From assembly GCA_963978545.1 (NCBI GenBank), contig OZ021721.1, forward strand, positions 110,519,366-110,583,365: a stretch of DNA of 64,000 bases, given 5' to 3'. Below, piece by piece: positions 36,720 through 47,292 of the stretch. Numbering within the stretch: position 1 is the stretch's first letter; every line of letters begins with the position of its first letter. This DNA comes from Linyphia triangularis (lineage: Eukaryota > Arthropoda > Arachnida > Araneae > Linyphiidae). Made by a program: the position numbers and the translations under genes. The notes under the pieces are model-generated. The model was not told where the DNA came from, did no database searches, and was given only the letters and a program-made list of their open reading frames with translations.

Positions 36720-38714
36720 CTTTTGCTGTTGAGAGATGACCTGGAAATGATAGATCTACAACATCATTTGGGGTACAAATGAACGCACCCAGGGCAAATC
36801 GAATGGCTTGGTTCTCAACCACTTACATCCGGAGGATAGAGTTGCTCTCCTTGAATCGAACTTAATTCGCATAATCCAAGTGGGGAAGGGGGACCTGGGA
36901 AAGGACTTGGGTGATCTGTTTGGACTTCAATTGCTGATGAATTTGATTACATTAAGGAATTTTTTAGCCTTTGCGCAGCTTGAGACCGCGTGGGCCTTCC
37001 ATTTGAAGTTGGATTGGAGGATCAAGCCAAGAATCTTTGCTTACTTGCTTGCTTTGCTGACCAAGCGATGGGGGACCCTCCGATATTACAAGGCGAAGAA
37101 AGCTTCACACGTTTGGAAGACAGATCCAAAAGCAACGATTTTTCTACCACAAAAGAGATCCTCCATATCAAGAGAGACGAAAAAGAATCATGCGTTCTAA
37201 ATTTTTGCTTATAACAAGAATAAGGGTGATGGGACAGTAGCTTGCTACTGAGTGAGACGGTTTGATGGGTTTTTGGATAGGGACAATGATAGTTCTTTTC
37301 CAAGAGGCAGGGAAACAGAGCGAGGAGAGACACGAGTTATATATCTCCAGCAGCTTTTGCAGAGCGGAAGAAGGGAGGATTTTGGATGCCTTACCATCGA
37401 AAACAGGTGTGGAGAGCCTTTGGAGAGGGATTGCTCTTTTAAGCTCAGACAGTGAGAAGTTCGGAAAAGAGGAAGAATTCTTTCCGCCAGGTGGAACGGG
37501 ACGTCTCGAAGAAAGATGAGGAGATTTTTTAAGAAAAATCTTACCAAGCAGATTTGCTTGCAGAGAAGGACAGGTGACCTGGTTGCTGCCGTCAAAGAAA
37601 AATAAGTTGCTATCAGGTTTGTTGGGGAAGAGATAGTTGTTGATGCTGTGTACCAAGCCAAAGAGCTTTTTAGGCCAAGAAATCGCGCAGATTTCAGCAC
37701 CTCAGAAAGAACGCTTAGCTGCAAGAATAACTTTTTTGAAGATAGAAGATTGTTTCTTATACTCATCCCAATCAGCTCTGCAGAGCGATCTACGTGCTCT
37801 CCTAAAAGCAATATTCTTTATCTTCTTTGCCCTAGAACAAGCTCGATTCCACCAAGAGTGAAGACTGTGTTCTTTAGGGGAAGGAACAAGGGAAGAATTG
37901 AACCTAACGGCGCGCGAGATAGATTTCTGAACTCCAGAAGCGATAATGTTAATGTCAGTCCCAGGCTACTGTGTTACAGGGGGAAGAACTTGAAAGGCAT
38001 CTTCAATGGAAGAAGCAAAAGCCGGCCAATTTACATAAGCTTTGAGATTCTCAACACTGGGAGGACCCTTAGCTTGGAAATCGCAATAAATGGGAAAATG
38101 GTCGCTTGTGCTCCTTTCAGAGTTTTTCCCCGTGAGAGTCGAAAGAAGAAAGAGGGAGACACAAAGATTAGGTTTAAAACGGTACCAGAGGAAGCTGAGT
38201 TTTCTCTTGTGATGATGCCATTATTGAGGAGAATAAGTGGATTATAATCCACCCACTTAGCTAATGCATTGCCACTAGGAGTTGAGATGGAGTCACCGAA
38301 GCAACGACTCCTAGCATTAAAATCCCCACAGAAAAAACAGAGGTTGGAAACAGCGTTGGAAAGAAGTAGGAGATCACAGGAGGAGAGGAGGCCCTATGTC
38401 CTATGAACGTTAACGAATTGAAAGATATGATTATCAAAGGCCACCCTCACACACACTATTTCTATTGTGGAAGAGCTCACAAAGGATGGTAAGAGCCACA
38501 CCAGAAGATTATTTTTCACCAGAATAGCAAGGCCACCACCTCTAATCCTGTTAGCCCTAGGCTTACTGAAAAAAATATAGTCTTTCAGATGAAGGAGAGA
38601 ACTGGCGTCGTCCATCCAGGTCTCTTGAAGGCAGATGATCTGAGGATTAAGGTGTTGAACAAGAAAGTAAAATGAGGTGAGATTCGAAGCAATACTCCTA
38701 CAGTTCCAAGACAT
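36720..38714 (-). pseudogene. LINE ORF2: endonuclease and reverse transcriptase, frameshifted
   Basis: ORF2 starts at ATG 38714 with MSWNCRSIASNL. The endonuclease follows in pieces: CLQETWMDD, then RGGGLAILVK, then CGDFNARSRCFGDS in a second frame near 38320, then SDHFPIYCDF near 38100. These are the expected N, E, GDFN and SDH catalytic landmarks. The RT thumb/finger region is at 37656-37168, with STPVFDGKASKILPSSALQK, FPASWKRTIIVPIQKP and YCPITLI. A degenerate TPNDVVDLSFPGHLSTAK at about 36780-36730 may be the ruined YADD palm motif. The RT core looks shortened as well as frameshifted. Long plus-strand frames across this stretch are antisense shadows. Confidence 0.8.
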
Positions 38715-39020
38715 AAGGAACACCAAACTAGGGTGAATAAAAAGGAGAAAAATGAGTCTAAAAAAACTGTAAGGGCGGAAACTTACTCCTTGGGCAGGAT
38801 CATCACTGGTGATACTGAAAAAGAATATTGGCTAAGTCCCTATTTGGAAGGACCTCGGGTCCAGAACATGGGTAGGACTATCAAAGTAGTTCAGTTCGTT
38901 AACGGACACCTCGTTGATCCCTTTTCTAGGGCTGAAGCCTGATTTAATAAAACCTAGTTCTTACCTGAGGCTCTTAACTTGTTGAGCAAGATTGAGGTTC
39001 AGATTCTGAAGATCCGAGAT

Positions 39021-40076
39021 TTATTTCAAGAGAATAGAGGTCCCTGGGACTCGATCTGGGCTTTGTGTCGGGATGAAATTCGATATGACAATCTGTTTTA
39101 AGTCTTCAACAACTTTCTTTAAATCCTCCACTTCATTCCTGAGGCTAACAAGGGAATCTTGATTATTGAAGGGGGAAAACTCAGAGGAGGACCAATCTGG
39201 CGGCGGTGATCCACTTTGAAAAGAGACTTTGTTCACGTATTGTACCAGGCCTCCTAAACTGGAACTGTTGATCTTCGATTTTTCTTTATCGTAAACTGGG
39301 CAGAACGAGCTGGTGGCCTCGTGGTCAGCACTACCACAACGGAAGCAACAGAGGTCTTTCACGCACTCCTCGGTGGGCGGATGACTGTCACCACAATATT
39401 TGCACCTATTCGTATTTGTGCACAGTCGCTGGAAATATCCTAATCGTAAACACCTGTGACAGATTTCGGGGGACTCCACGAAGGGAGTTGTTTTGTAGAT
39501 TATCCCAAAAAGGGAGATATTCCGACGGAAGACACGGCCCAGTTCTTTGACTAACACAATAGGAATAGGAGAGTCGGAACCCCTCTTCGTGAATCTGACT
39601 ATTTGAGAAAAGTGCACGCCTGCCTCTTCAAGTTCCGTAGCGATATCTTCTAGAGGTACATCAGGGTCGATCCCTATGACCAAGATTTTTGTGACTATAA
39701 TATCTTCTATGATATGCCACGAGACCGGCACTTCCCTGATCTTTTCTACTGAGTTTAGCCTATGAACAGACTCAAGATTTTTTATTACTAATAACAGCTT
39801 CTTCTGCCTCGTAACTGACAGAACATCGTTGACTCCCTTAACACTCGAGAACGTATCTCGAATAAGAAGTGGTTTTGAGGTCGGAATGTGACCTGTATCT
39901 TGTGTCGCTGAGAAGATTACCCGGACTTTTGAGAAACCATTCGAAAAAGCATAACTCGCTTTCTCAATATTCGAAATGTTCGCCGCATAAACTCTTCCAC
40001 TGAGCCGAGCTTCTTTGAAGGTAAGAAAGATATCACCCTCAGATTCTTCGTGGGAGCGCTTAAGAGACTCCTGCAT
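39021..40076 (-). CDS. LINE ORF1, gag-like protein with zinc knuckles
   Basis: This is an intact 351-codon frame starting MQESLKRSHEESEGDIFLTF. Residues about 125-200 form the alpha/beta nucleic-acid-binding region that usually precedes the knuckles in I/jockey ORF1 (VIGIDPDVPLEDIATELEEA, PIPIVLVKELG). Three Cys-rich knuckles follow at about 206-259: CHRCLRLGYFQRLC (histidine position altered), CKYCGDSHPPTEEC and CFRCGSADHEATSSFC. A coiled-coil-like segment, LRNEVEDLKKVVEDLKQIV, lies near the C-terminus. ORF1 protein binds the LINE RNA and forms the RNP used for retrotransposition. That this frame is open while ORF2 is ruined may reflect recent death or simple chance. Confidence 0.85.
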   Translation of the reverse strand: MQESLKRSHEESEGDIFLTFKEARLSGRVYAANISNIEKASYAFSNGFSKVRVIFSATQDTGHIPTSKPLLIRDTFSSVKGVNDVLSVTRQKKLLLVIKNLESVHRLNSVEKIREVPVSWHIIEDIIVTKILVIGIDPDVPLEDIATELEEAGVHFSQIVRFTKRGSDSPIPIVLVKELGRVFRRNISLFGIIYKTTPFVESPEICHRCLRLGYFQRLCTNTNRCKYCGDSHPPTEECVKDLCCFRCGSADHEATSSFCPVYDKEKSKINSSSLGGLVQYVNKVSFQSGSPPPDWSSSEFSPFNNQDSLVSLRNEVEDLKKVVEDLKQIVISNFIPTQSPDRVPGTSILLK

Positions 40077-40299
40077 TATCGACGTGCAACACCTTCTTCT
40101 AGGGGAGCGTTCCTAGAAACGAAAACAACAATGATGACTTGTCAACAGCAGCAGACGTAAATTAAACTAAAGCAGCCCAACCGGACTGAAAAAGGACGGG
40201 AGACCGCACTCTGGTATCCGAAAAGCACCTAACACTTCAGGAAAATGCAACGCAACCAACCAACTCCGAACAGCTTGCCCCCCAAAAAACTAATTGTAA

Positions 40300-41730
40300 C
40301 TTATGGCTTATTTAAATATTTTTACTGCTTTGATGGGTAATTCGATGAAGCGTCTATTCAGAGAGCTAACTTTTTGTTAAATTCAATAATACAAAGTTGT
40401 AAGTTTTCTTTAATACGCCAGCTATTTGTGTTTCACTTCTTATCAATTCAAAGTTTAACTATTTTTTTAAACTTTCGATTAGCCCGCGTGTGCTTTAATG
40501 CCTCGTGTGATGGTGGTTAAATCCACCATACCCAGCACTATTCCAAATGCCCTTTTTAATTCTAACACTATCAAACATGGTCAGCAAAACATTTTTGTAA
40601 GTAAAATCTACCACATAACCACGAGAAAAATATATACCAAAATAACTGAAACTTACTACCATTATGAGACATATCCGTCTTTTTTTATAAATGGACAGTT
40701 TTGATGACAGTCTATCTTCTTTAAGTTGTTGGCGTTAGCCATCTTCTTTCTTTCTTCTAAAAAGAGGTTCAAGTAAGACGCACACACTTTTTCATAGTGA
40801 ACTCCATGATTAAAAATAGTTAAGTAAAGAACTTACAAGACAGCACATGTCTTACAAGACATCACGAAAACTATTTCCATTTGGAGAGATTCTTAAAAGA
40901 GTCTCTGTCGCCCGCTCTAGCCGATTCAATCAGTTCCTCGAATTTCCAAGTACTGCCGAAATTATTATTCTCGGGCTGAGCCGCACGTTAATGCCATATT
41001 CTGAACTTGGAGGAAAAAGTTCATAGTAGCAACGGTTGCTATAGCAACGACTCAGCCGTATCATAATTTTAGGAACTGGTTGTAGTCAACGGTTCGAGAG
41101 AGATTCTATAGGTGGCGTTACTGTAGATTGCTTGGAGGTAATCAGTTTGATTTGATTTTGAAGGGGTTTTGCTCTTCTGAATTGTACATTTAGGTAACAG
41201 GTTTGCTATTTATGGAAGTTTTGTTCACTTATCGTAGAAATTCTACATTAGTTTTCAATTCTAATCTTTATATAAAAAAAAAATAGTATAATATGTCATT
41301 TTACTTTTAAACTTACAAACTTAGATGCAGCCCGACTGTGCAGGCTATACCCAAATATCAACACTGTTGTAAATTTGAACCCATTTCATCAGTTATATAG
41401 CCTAGGGTAACACCATAGAACAAAGCATTTGTAATCATAATTGATAATCCGTGAGTTTTAATCGAGGTTATATACATAGTTTTAATCCAGCAAAAATATT
41501 AATATTCTTGACACTTACCTAACATCTTGAGTCTCAGTCGTAATCGATTGACGTTTCCCTTTATAGGATTATACAGAAAATGCATCTTCTATCGTCTTTT
41601 GTTTATATCTCTTGAGCGAATTCATTTCTTTGAGACGATCAAGGCATACAGACAAATAATTTAGTCTGTGTTATAATTTTTTTTTTTTTTTTTAATTATT
41701 ATATTTGCTCATAAATAGTTTCATTTTTTT
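40300..41730. other. Non-coding stretch, GC-richer patch at 40890-41130
   Basis: No coding exon is recognised. The patch at 40890-41130 is less AT-rich than its surroundings, has several CpGs, and contains a 14-bp palindrome matching an X-box (listed separately). It could be a promoter or enhancer of an unseen transcript. Confidence 0.35.
41035..41048. promoter_or_regulatory. Perfect palindrome GTTGCTATAGCAAC (X-box-like)
   Basis: GTTGCTATAGCAAC is a perfect inverted repeat of GTTGC and GCAAC around TATA. It fits the general form of the RFX X-box half-sites (RTNRCC/RGYAAC), used by RFX factors at ciliary gene promoters. It sits in a CpG-containing, GC-richer patch. No downstream gene was identified, so function is inferred only from the motif. 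Confidence 0.3.
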
Positions 41731-41735
41731 AAATA

Positions 41736-41908
41736 CAGTCAAACCCAGTTAATGCGAAATAGATGGGGCCGCCAAAATTGTTTGCATTAAACGGAATTTC
41801 ATGTTAAACGAATAAATTAATGTTAGGTTTTAAGTACGGAGAACTGCTTTTAATTCGCGTTAAACCGGATTTCATTTTAAGCGATTTCACGTCAACGGGG
41901 TTTGACTG
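41736..41908. mobile_element. Tigger/mariner-type MITE (CAGTCAAACCC ends)
   Basis: CAGTCAAACCCAGTTAATGCG on the left and CACGTCAACGGGGTTTGACTG on the right are inverted, with TA immediately outside both ends (41734-41735 and 41909-41910). The 173-bp interior contains a TTAAACGGAATTTCATGTTAA segment and its inverted relative. It is non-coding and non-autonomous. Confidence 0.85.
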
Positions 41909-42934
41909 TAATTGGAGCAGGAAAAATATTTGACAAGAAAATGGCACAAAAAACTGCACACGTCGTGTACAGACCACAATTTTATTGTTTAAAAATGTAT
42001 ATAGTTAGCGGGAAGTTGTGTATGAGAGTTCTGATCCTCAATCATGAAGAACCATATAAATTTGACGCCTGGAATGCATCCACTAATTCTAATGATCAGT
42101 GGTTTGTGTGGAGTGGGGGAGGAGTCTATTTCATGAGTTAGATTGTTTTTGGATATTACTAAGTGCGGTTTATTTAAGTGTTTTGCAAATTCTTGAACTT
42201 GATTGCGCAGCTATAAAGTTGTGGATTGAGAATGAAATTAGGGGTGTGAAACATCACACAACTTTCAATTACAGTGTATACTTGCCACTACATTTAAATT
42301 TGACGTGGAATAGTGAAATTACTATTTTCATTCATTTGAAAAGGTAGCCAATTTGACGATATACTTTTTGATAATTCTTAAAACATTTTCCTTTCTTGTA
42401 AGTGAAACAGAGAAGAGGAGAAAAACAGTCTTTGATGAGCGATGCTCAAGAGAAGAGAATTCTGTGTTATAGACATTTGTTTTTCAACTTTGTTCACCTT
42501 TATTGCATTTTTACGGGAATTTCGGTAGTGGGGTTGTTTAGAACACCTTGAGATGCATTGCCACAGCGATTTCAATCAAAATCGCTTGAGGAGTTTTTTA
42601 ACAATTGTTGAAAAACCCGATTTTTTCAATTGCAGATACCTTATGCGCATGCACAATACTGACGAAAATCTTAACGTCAGGTCTCATGGCCACCACTAAC
42701 CCGTAAGCATATAAGCATACTGTACATTGATTCAAGTCATTGAAGAGAATGAGAGTGTGCCATTGGCTGATCCGTTGCTTTCATGGAAGTCGCTAAACAC
42801 GTGACAATGTTTATTCTGTTGACACAGAAAATTAAACTTGCCGTTTCAAATTGATACTCTATGTACTCTGTGTAATTTCATCTCTATGAGTTAAATCTTG
42901 ACTTTAGGAACTGATTTTAAAATTGTGAATGTTT

Positions 42935-43063
42935 TATGAATAATCATTTTATTCCAATTAAATCTAATTAACTGCTATTAACAACCAAGTACAAATTTTG
43001 AATATTTACAAGGAAAATTATGTGGCTGAAATATATTTTTGAAACAACTATAACTCCAAGTTC

Positions 43064-43097
<34 letters not shown>

Positions 43098-44110
43098 TAA
43101 ACATTTAGACGTAAAAAAAAAATTCGAGTGAATCAGAAACTTGAATGCTATTTCTGAAAGTATCAATTCTTATTATTTTATTAATAATTATTTGTTTGTT
43201 GCTATTATAAGGAAGATACTAAAATATTTCTGAATAAAGGATCGCATCAATGGGTCGCATAATTTTCTTAAGGTCTTTGTGTTATACATTTTTAAGGTAA
43301 CAATTTTTAAAACTTATTTTTAAAAATATATTAACTAACCAGATTTCTGCTTAACCATGATATTTTCGTGGTATAATTTTTTGTTAATGGTATGGTATAC
43401 AGTCACATTTAGATTGTTAGTGTTAAAATGAAATAGTTTACGCAAGACATTTACATGCTCACTTCTAAAATTATGAACTCATAAAAATTGCTAATAACTT
43501 GTTTATAGCAAAGAAAAAAAAAACTATTAAATTTTAATTTTTTAAAATATGTTAAGAATATTCTCTTACAAAATTAAATATTCTACTAGTCCAGATTTTT
43601 CGATAAACAAGCGTTTACAGTTATGAATAAAGACATATAAATGAGTTATTTTGTTCTTTTTGAACATGACTGGAAAATGAAATGCGCTTTTTCGACTATG
43701 AACTTTTTATAAATGATAATTTAGTTTGTAATCAACATTTTATTCCAATTTAATCTAATGAATGACTAAGTACATATCTGTTATACATATAAAGAAAACT
43801 TTTGTAGCTGGAATGAATTTTGGAAACAATGATAACTCCCGTTTGGTATTTTTTGTAACGTATATACGTAAAGAAAAACTACTGTTTATCAAGAACTTGA
43901 AAACTCGAATGCTATTCTAAAAATATCAATTACCTTTCTTTTATTAAAAATTACTTATTTACTTGTGTTGTCATAATAAGGAAGTAAATAAAATGTTTTT
44001 TTTAAATATTTGGAAATCCCCAAAAAATGCAATCGCCTTTTTGTAACAAAGAACATATCTATTAAATTTTAATGTTTTTAAACATGTTCATAATAATTTT
44101 TATGGTACAG
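42935..44110. repeat. Diverged tandem duplication, ~770-bp period
   Basis: Blocks CATTTTATTCCAATT-AATCTAAT, then GGAAACAA-(n)-TAACTCC, GAATGCTATTCT-AAA-TATCAATT, ATAAGGAAG and CTATTAAATTTTAAT recur in the same order. They lie at about 42940-43550 and again at 43730-44090. A long T tract (43067-43096) lies in the first copy only. The repeat lies inside the foldback-like element and is non-coding. Confidence 0.7.
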
Positions 44111-44112
44111 AT

Positions 44113-44362
44113 GTAGTATAGGACATTTCTTCGACAAGATTTTATTTAGCTGTTGCTTCTTTCCAGATATATGCGGTTTCTTGATTATTTATATTTTAAT
44201 TTAATTGTAGTGTTATTTTAATTTTATGACTATTAATATTTTAATTTAATTATTATTAATAATTTAACTTAATTCTATGATTATTTATATTTTGATTTTG
44301 ACCCTTTATTTGTGACTGCCAAATAATAATAAATAAAAAAAATGCCAAATGTCCTATACTAC
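44113..44362. mobile_element. 250-bp MITE with GTAGTATAGGACATTT inverted ends
   Basis: GTAGTATAGGACATTT at 44113-44128 is perfectly inverted at 44347-44362, and similarity extends a few bases outward. The interior is almost pure A/T with ATTTATATTTTAATTTAATT repeats. No clear target duplication is visible, so the superfamily is not assigned. Confidence 0.65.
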
Positions 44363-45982
44363 GTCTCTTCCATTTTTATGATAATAATAATAATTGTTAA
44401 TAAATATTGAGTTGTTTTTTTTAACATTGACCTGTACTTAAGAAATATTTTAATGTACAATCTAGTATTATATTGGATAATAAAGTTTTGAAAATTAATA
44501 TATATTTATCTATTTATGATAGTTGGTAACTTATAGAAATTATAAAGATGTTTAACTAGCATTCAATAATTTAACTGTAAGTAAAATATAAACATAATAT
44601 ATTCCGGGTTTTTTTTCTCTTCAATATACATATTAAAAGAGAAATAATATTTTTTCACATCAGCCAAACAAGGGCGTAAGGAAAGGGTTGTGCTGGATTC
44701 TCCATTGAATAAATGCGAAATTTCATTTTAGTGTAAATGAAATAGGTTTCCTTTACAAAACAAACACCGATTTCAGGTGTTTTATGAAATTTTTGTAATT
44801 TATATTAACTCATTTCAAAAATTGAGATTTGTTAAATTCTCACATAGATGGCGCGACTATTCGAATTTAAATTCATTATTATAAAAAATTAGTTTTGTAA
44901 TTATTGATCAGTATATTACAGATTCGAAGTCACGAACTAACTGAGTGCGACTATACAATCATCACACTTTATTAAAAAGCTACAATAATAAGAAATATTA
45001 GTAAACACAATTTTCTCCGCTTGAGAAGAATTGTTTTTCATTAGCGTTGGTCGTAATATTGTCAAAATCACCCCTCCCCCCCCCGTAGGATTCTTTTCAT
45101 ACAATGATTTGACGTTAATTGTAAAAGAAACAATATCTTAATTTTTTTAATAATTATATTTTCAAAAAAAAAAAAAAAAAGATTCTCTATTCAGCTGTCA
45201 GTCACTATTTTGTGTGGGCGTTACTTCTTGCTTTTGTCACTGACTGACAGAAAAGCTGACCAATGGCGCACCTTTTTCCTCTTCAAAGACTTAAATCAAT
45301 GTACGGAATGCTTATATGCAACCTGCATGCCAAAAATTTGAACATTGTAGGTAAGTTCATTCGGTAATTATGTAGACCATGTACACACATCAGGCAGACA
45401 TTTCTAGAACGCTTTTTACTTTCAATTATCCATAGATGTTATCATAGAGTAATGAAAGTATTGTTTTCGATAAAAAAAAATTGATTTTTTTTTTAAAAAA
45501 ACATTTTTCCACGTATTGGAATATGCTGACTTCAAAAGAGTGGTAATAGAAAAAATGTCTGTCTCTGTGTACACTAAGGTGTCCCAAGGGAGGCCGAAAA
45601 AAAGTTTTTTTTGAAAATGCCAGGTCTCACCCTCTAAAAATGTTCTTTCTGTTGTAATATGATATTACAAAAAAAAAAAATTCAAGTCGTTTAAAAAAGT
45701 TTTAGGGATCCCTCAAACTAATAGAAAATAGGAAATTCATGAAAAATTTGGATTTCTTATTAATATGCAAACAGAACTGTACCAGACTTCTCTTACTAAT
45801 TTTTTTAGCTTAAACTTGGTTGAAAAACACTTTATCAAGACATGAAAAAATCCTGTTTTTCCGCAATTGATAAAAAAAACATTACGACGAGAAACATTCT
45901 AACGATTATCCTCAAAATCACATATGGTAATGCCTATTAAAGTATTCTAAATATTCCCACCTTTAAAATTGCCGTAAGAATG

Positions 45983-46150
45983 CGCCGACCAAACGGTATA
46001 GTGGTTAGCGTGCTAGCTTCTAGACCACGAGGTTGCGGGTTCGAGTCCCGTGTTTGTAAATGTATGTTGGCTTGTCAAATGACGAATGTTTCGGAGCATT
46101 ATAGCCCTCGTGTTGCTGACTGCGCCAGATAATCTGAAAACAACCAACCG
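45983..46150 (+). mobile_element. tRNA-derived SINE, full length (family 2)
   Basis: A perfect 12-bp target duplication, GCCGTAAGAATG, lies at 45971-45982 and 46151-46162. The head is tRNA-like, with an A box in GGTATAGTGGTTAGCGTGCT and a B box in GCGGGTTCGAGTCCCG separated by tRNA-like spacing. The body contains GACGAATGTTTCGGAGCATT and GTGTTGCTGACTGCGCCAG, and the tail is CAACCAACC. Flanking DNA is an arm of the foldback-like element, so the SINE came later. Confidence 0.95.
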
Positions 46151-46903
46151 GCCGTAAGAATGCTATAAAGGTGTACAAAGTTGAAAAACGTATGCCTTTA
46201 AAGTATAATTTTTACCTCGAGCACCACTCATCAACGGTCGTTTTTATCCTCTTCTCTGTTTTATTTTTACCAGAAAGTTTTTTTTTTTTCCAAATGAATG
46301 AAAATGGTAATAACACTATTCTACTTTAAATTTAAATATAGTGACCAGCATCATACTCTGTCTTCATCAAAGTTAAAGAATTTTAAGGCACACTGCATAT
46401 GCTGGCTTAGTTTCAAAATCATATTTCTGCTCCGCTTTCTTCTTGTTTTCTTCATTTAGGTTAATTAAGGTTGGTTGGGATAACTAGGCCATGTTTTCGT
46501 AACAAGGTTTTTCAAAACCATGAGCCTTACACTTATACTTAAATTGATGGTATTTAAATGTACGAGACTTTATTTTGATGTTGGCATTATTAGTAATAAT
46601 AAAACAATATATATTTTTTTTTGAATGAGTCCAGTTGACCCTTAAAACTGGGGTAACTGGACTATCTAGCATTGAATGTCATGTTAGCTTGAATAATTTA
46701 ATGTAGGATGCCTGGGCCTGATTAAATGCCTTTAAACTTTTATAAAAAGTCACTAATATTACTTTAAATGTAGCAATGTTGCAGTTATAATCAATGTAAG
46801 AGCATCGGTCGCTACGATTAAGTCGAGGTCTGTGAACAAATTAAACACAATTCACATGTAACTGCTAATTTGTTTGTAAACAATGAAACAAAATTTTGCC
46901 TTT

Positions 46904-46928
46904 TGAAAATATATATATATATATATAA
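46904..46928. repeat. (AT)n microsatellite
   Basis: About 20 bp of alternating A and T within the motif-array element. Confidence 0.9.
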
Positions 46929-47113
46929 ACGTAAATAATTTAGCTATTTAATGCTCTAAAATCTAAAAGATTAGGAATAAAGTCTCAAAAATAAAAGTGC
47001 AAATAAGCTCAGATCCAATTAACAAAATAAAGAGTTACAACTAAAACATAGAGGCCTATACTTTTTTCTCAGACATCCCAAAAAATGTTTCAATTCTTTA
47101 GTTTGTGAAAAAA

Positions 47114-47292
47114 GCCTTATCTTTTAAAAATCATGTTTGTCTGTTCAATTGCACTAAGGATGTCCTCCTAGTCATACTTCACAGTATCAGCTGTATCTGG
47201 CCACTTCCAGAACTTCTGCATTGCTGATATTTCTACCTCATCGTCTGAGAGGCCTAACACTTTCTCATTGAAATATTTACTTTCAAATTTAA
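47114..47292 (-). pseudogene. C-terminal coding remnant in the motif-array element
   Basis: On the minus strand a frame reads KFESKYFNEKVLGLSDDEVE, ISAMQKFWKWPDTADTVKYD, a TAG, then EDILSAIEQTNMIFKR and TAA. The codons are unlike the AT-biased surroundings. The DDEVE-(n)-FM/AM-(n)-WP-(n)-D sequence followed by a short basic tail resembles the C-terminal module of uncharacterised transposon proteins found in many arthropods, but I cannot name a family. The internal stop replaces what is probably a tryptophan or glutamine codon. Further pieces upstream (about 47340-47620) are too degraded to read. Confidence 0.45.

Larger units (their letters stand above)
32071..40290 (-). mobile_element. I-type LINE retrotransposon, interrupted by nested insertions
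   Basis: Read on the minus strand, the element has a 5' leader (about 40290-40077), an intact gag-like ORF1 and a broken ORF2. ORF2 holds an AP-type endonuclease, a reverse transcriptase and an RNase H. ORF2 and the short 3' region resume at 32406 on the far side of a Harbinger insertion (32407-35725). The end is a tandem ~19-bp tail built of TTGGATTATATTAAAGAAA units (32071-32168). RNase H downstream of the RT plus an APE endonuclease and CCHC knuckles place it in the I group. The sequence at the 3' tail (ATTATAACATTTGG) and outside the 5' end (AATTGTAACTTATGG) is similar and may be an eroded target duplication. ORF2 has several frameshifts, so the copy is dead. Confidence 0.85.
42240..46365. 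mobile_element. Foldback-like element with long inverted arms (copy 1)
   Basis: The left arm (about 42240-42715) and the right arm (about 45840-46365, reverse strand) are inverted copies. Shared blocks include ATTTAAATTT-(n)-AGAATAGTG, ATTTTCATTCATTTG, CGCTCATCAAAGACTGTTTT, AACAAAGTTGAAAAAC and GATTTCAATCAAAATCG. The left end AGGGGTGTGAAACATC matches the element at 55004-57191. The outer ~60 bp of the right arm is missing. The 3-kb centre contains a 770-bp tandem duplication and a MITE, and the right arm contains a SINE with its own target duplication. No coding sequence was recognised. The two arms might also be independent insertions in opposite orientation, but a second pair with the same arrangement argues for a unit. 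Confidence 0.6.

Noticed and set aside
36808..38247. Long plus-strand frames (130 and 199 codons) within 36.8-38.2 kb
   Set aside because: They are antisense to the LINE endonuclease and reverse transcriptase, whose motifs (QETW, GDFN, SDHFP) are readable on the minus strand; the plus frames have no domain.
45983..46060. tRNA gene at the left part of this segment
   Set aside because: A and B boxes are tRNA-like, but the target duplication, the SINE body and the CAACC tail show it is the head of a SINE.
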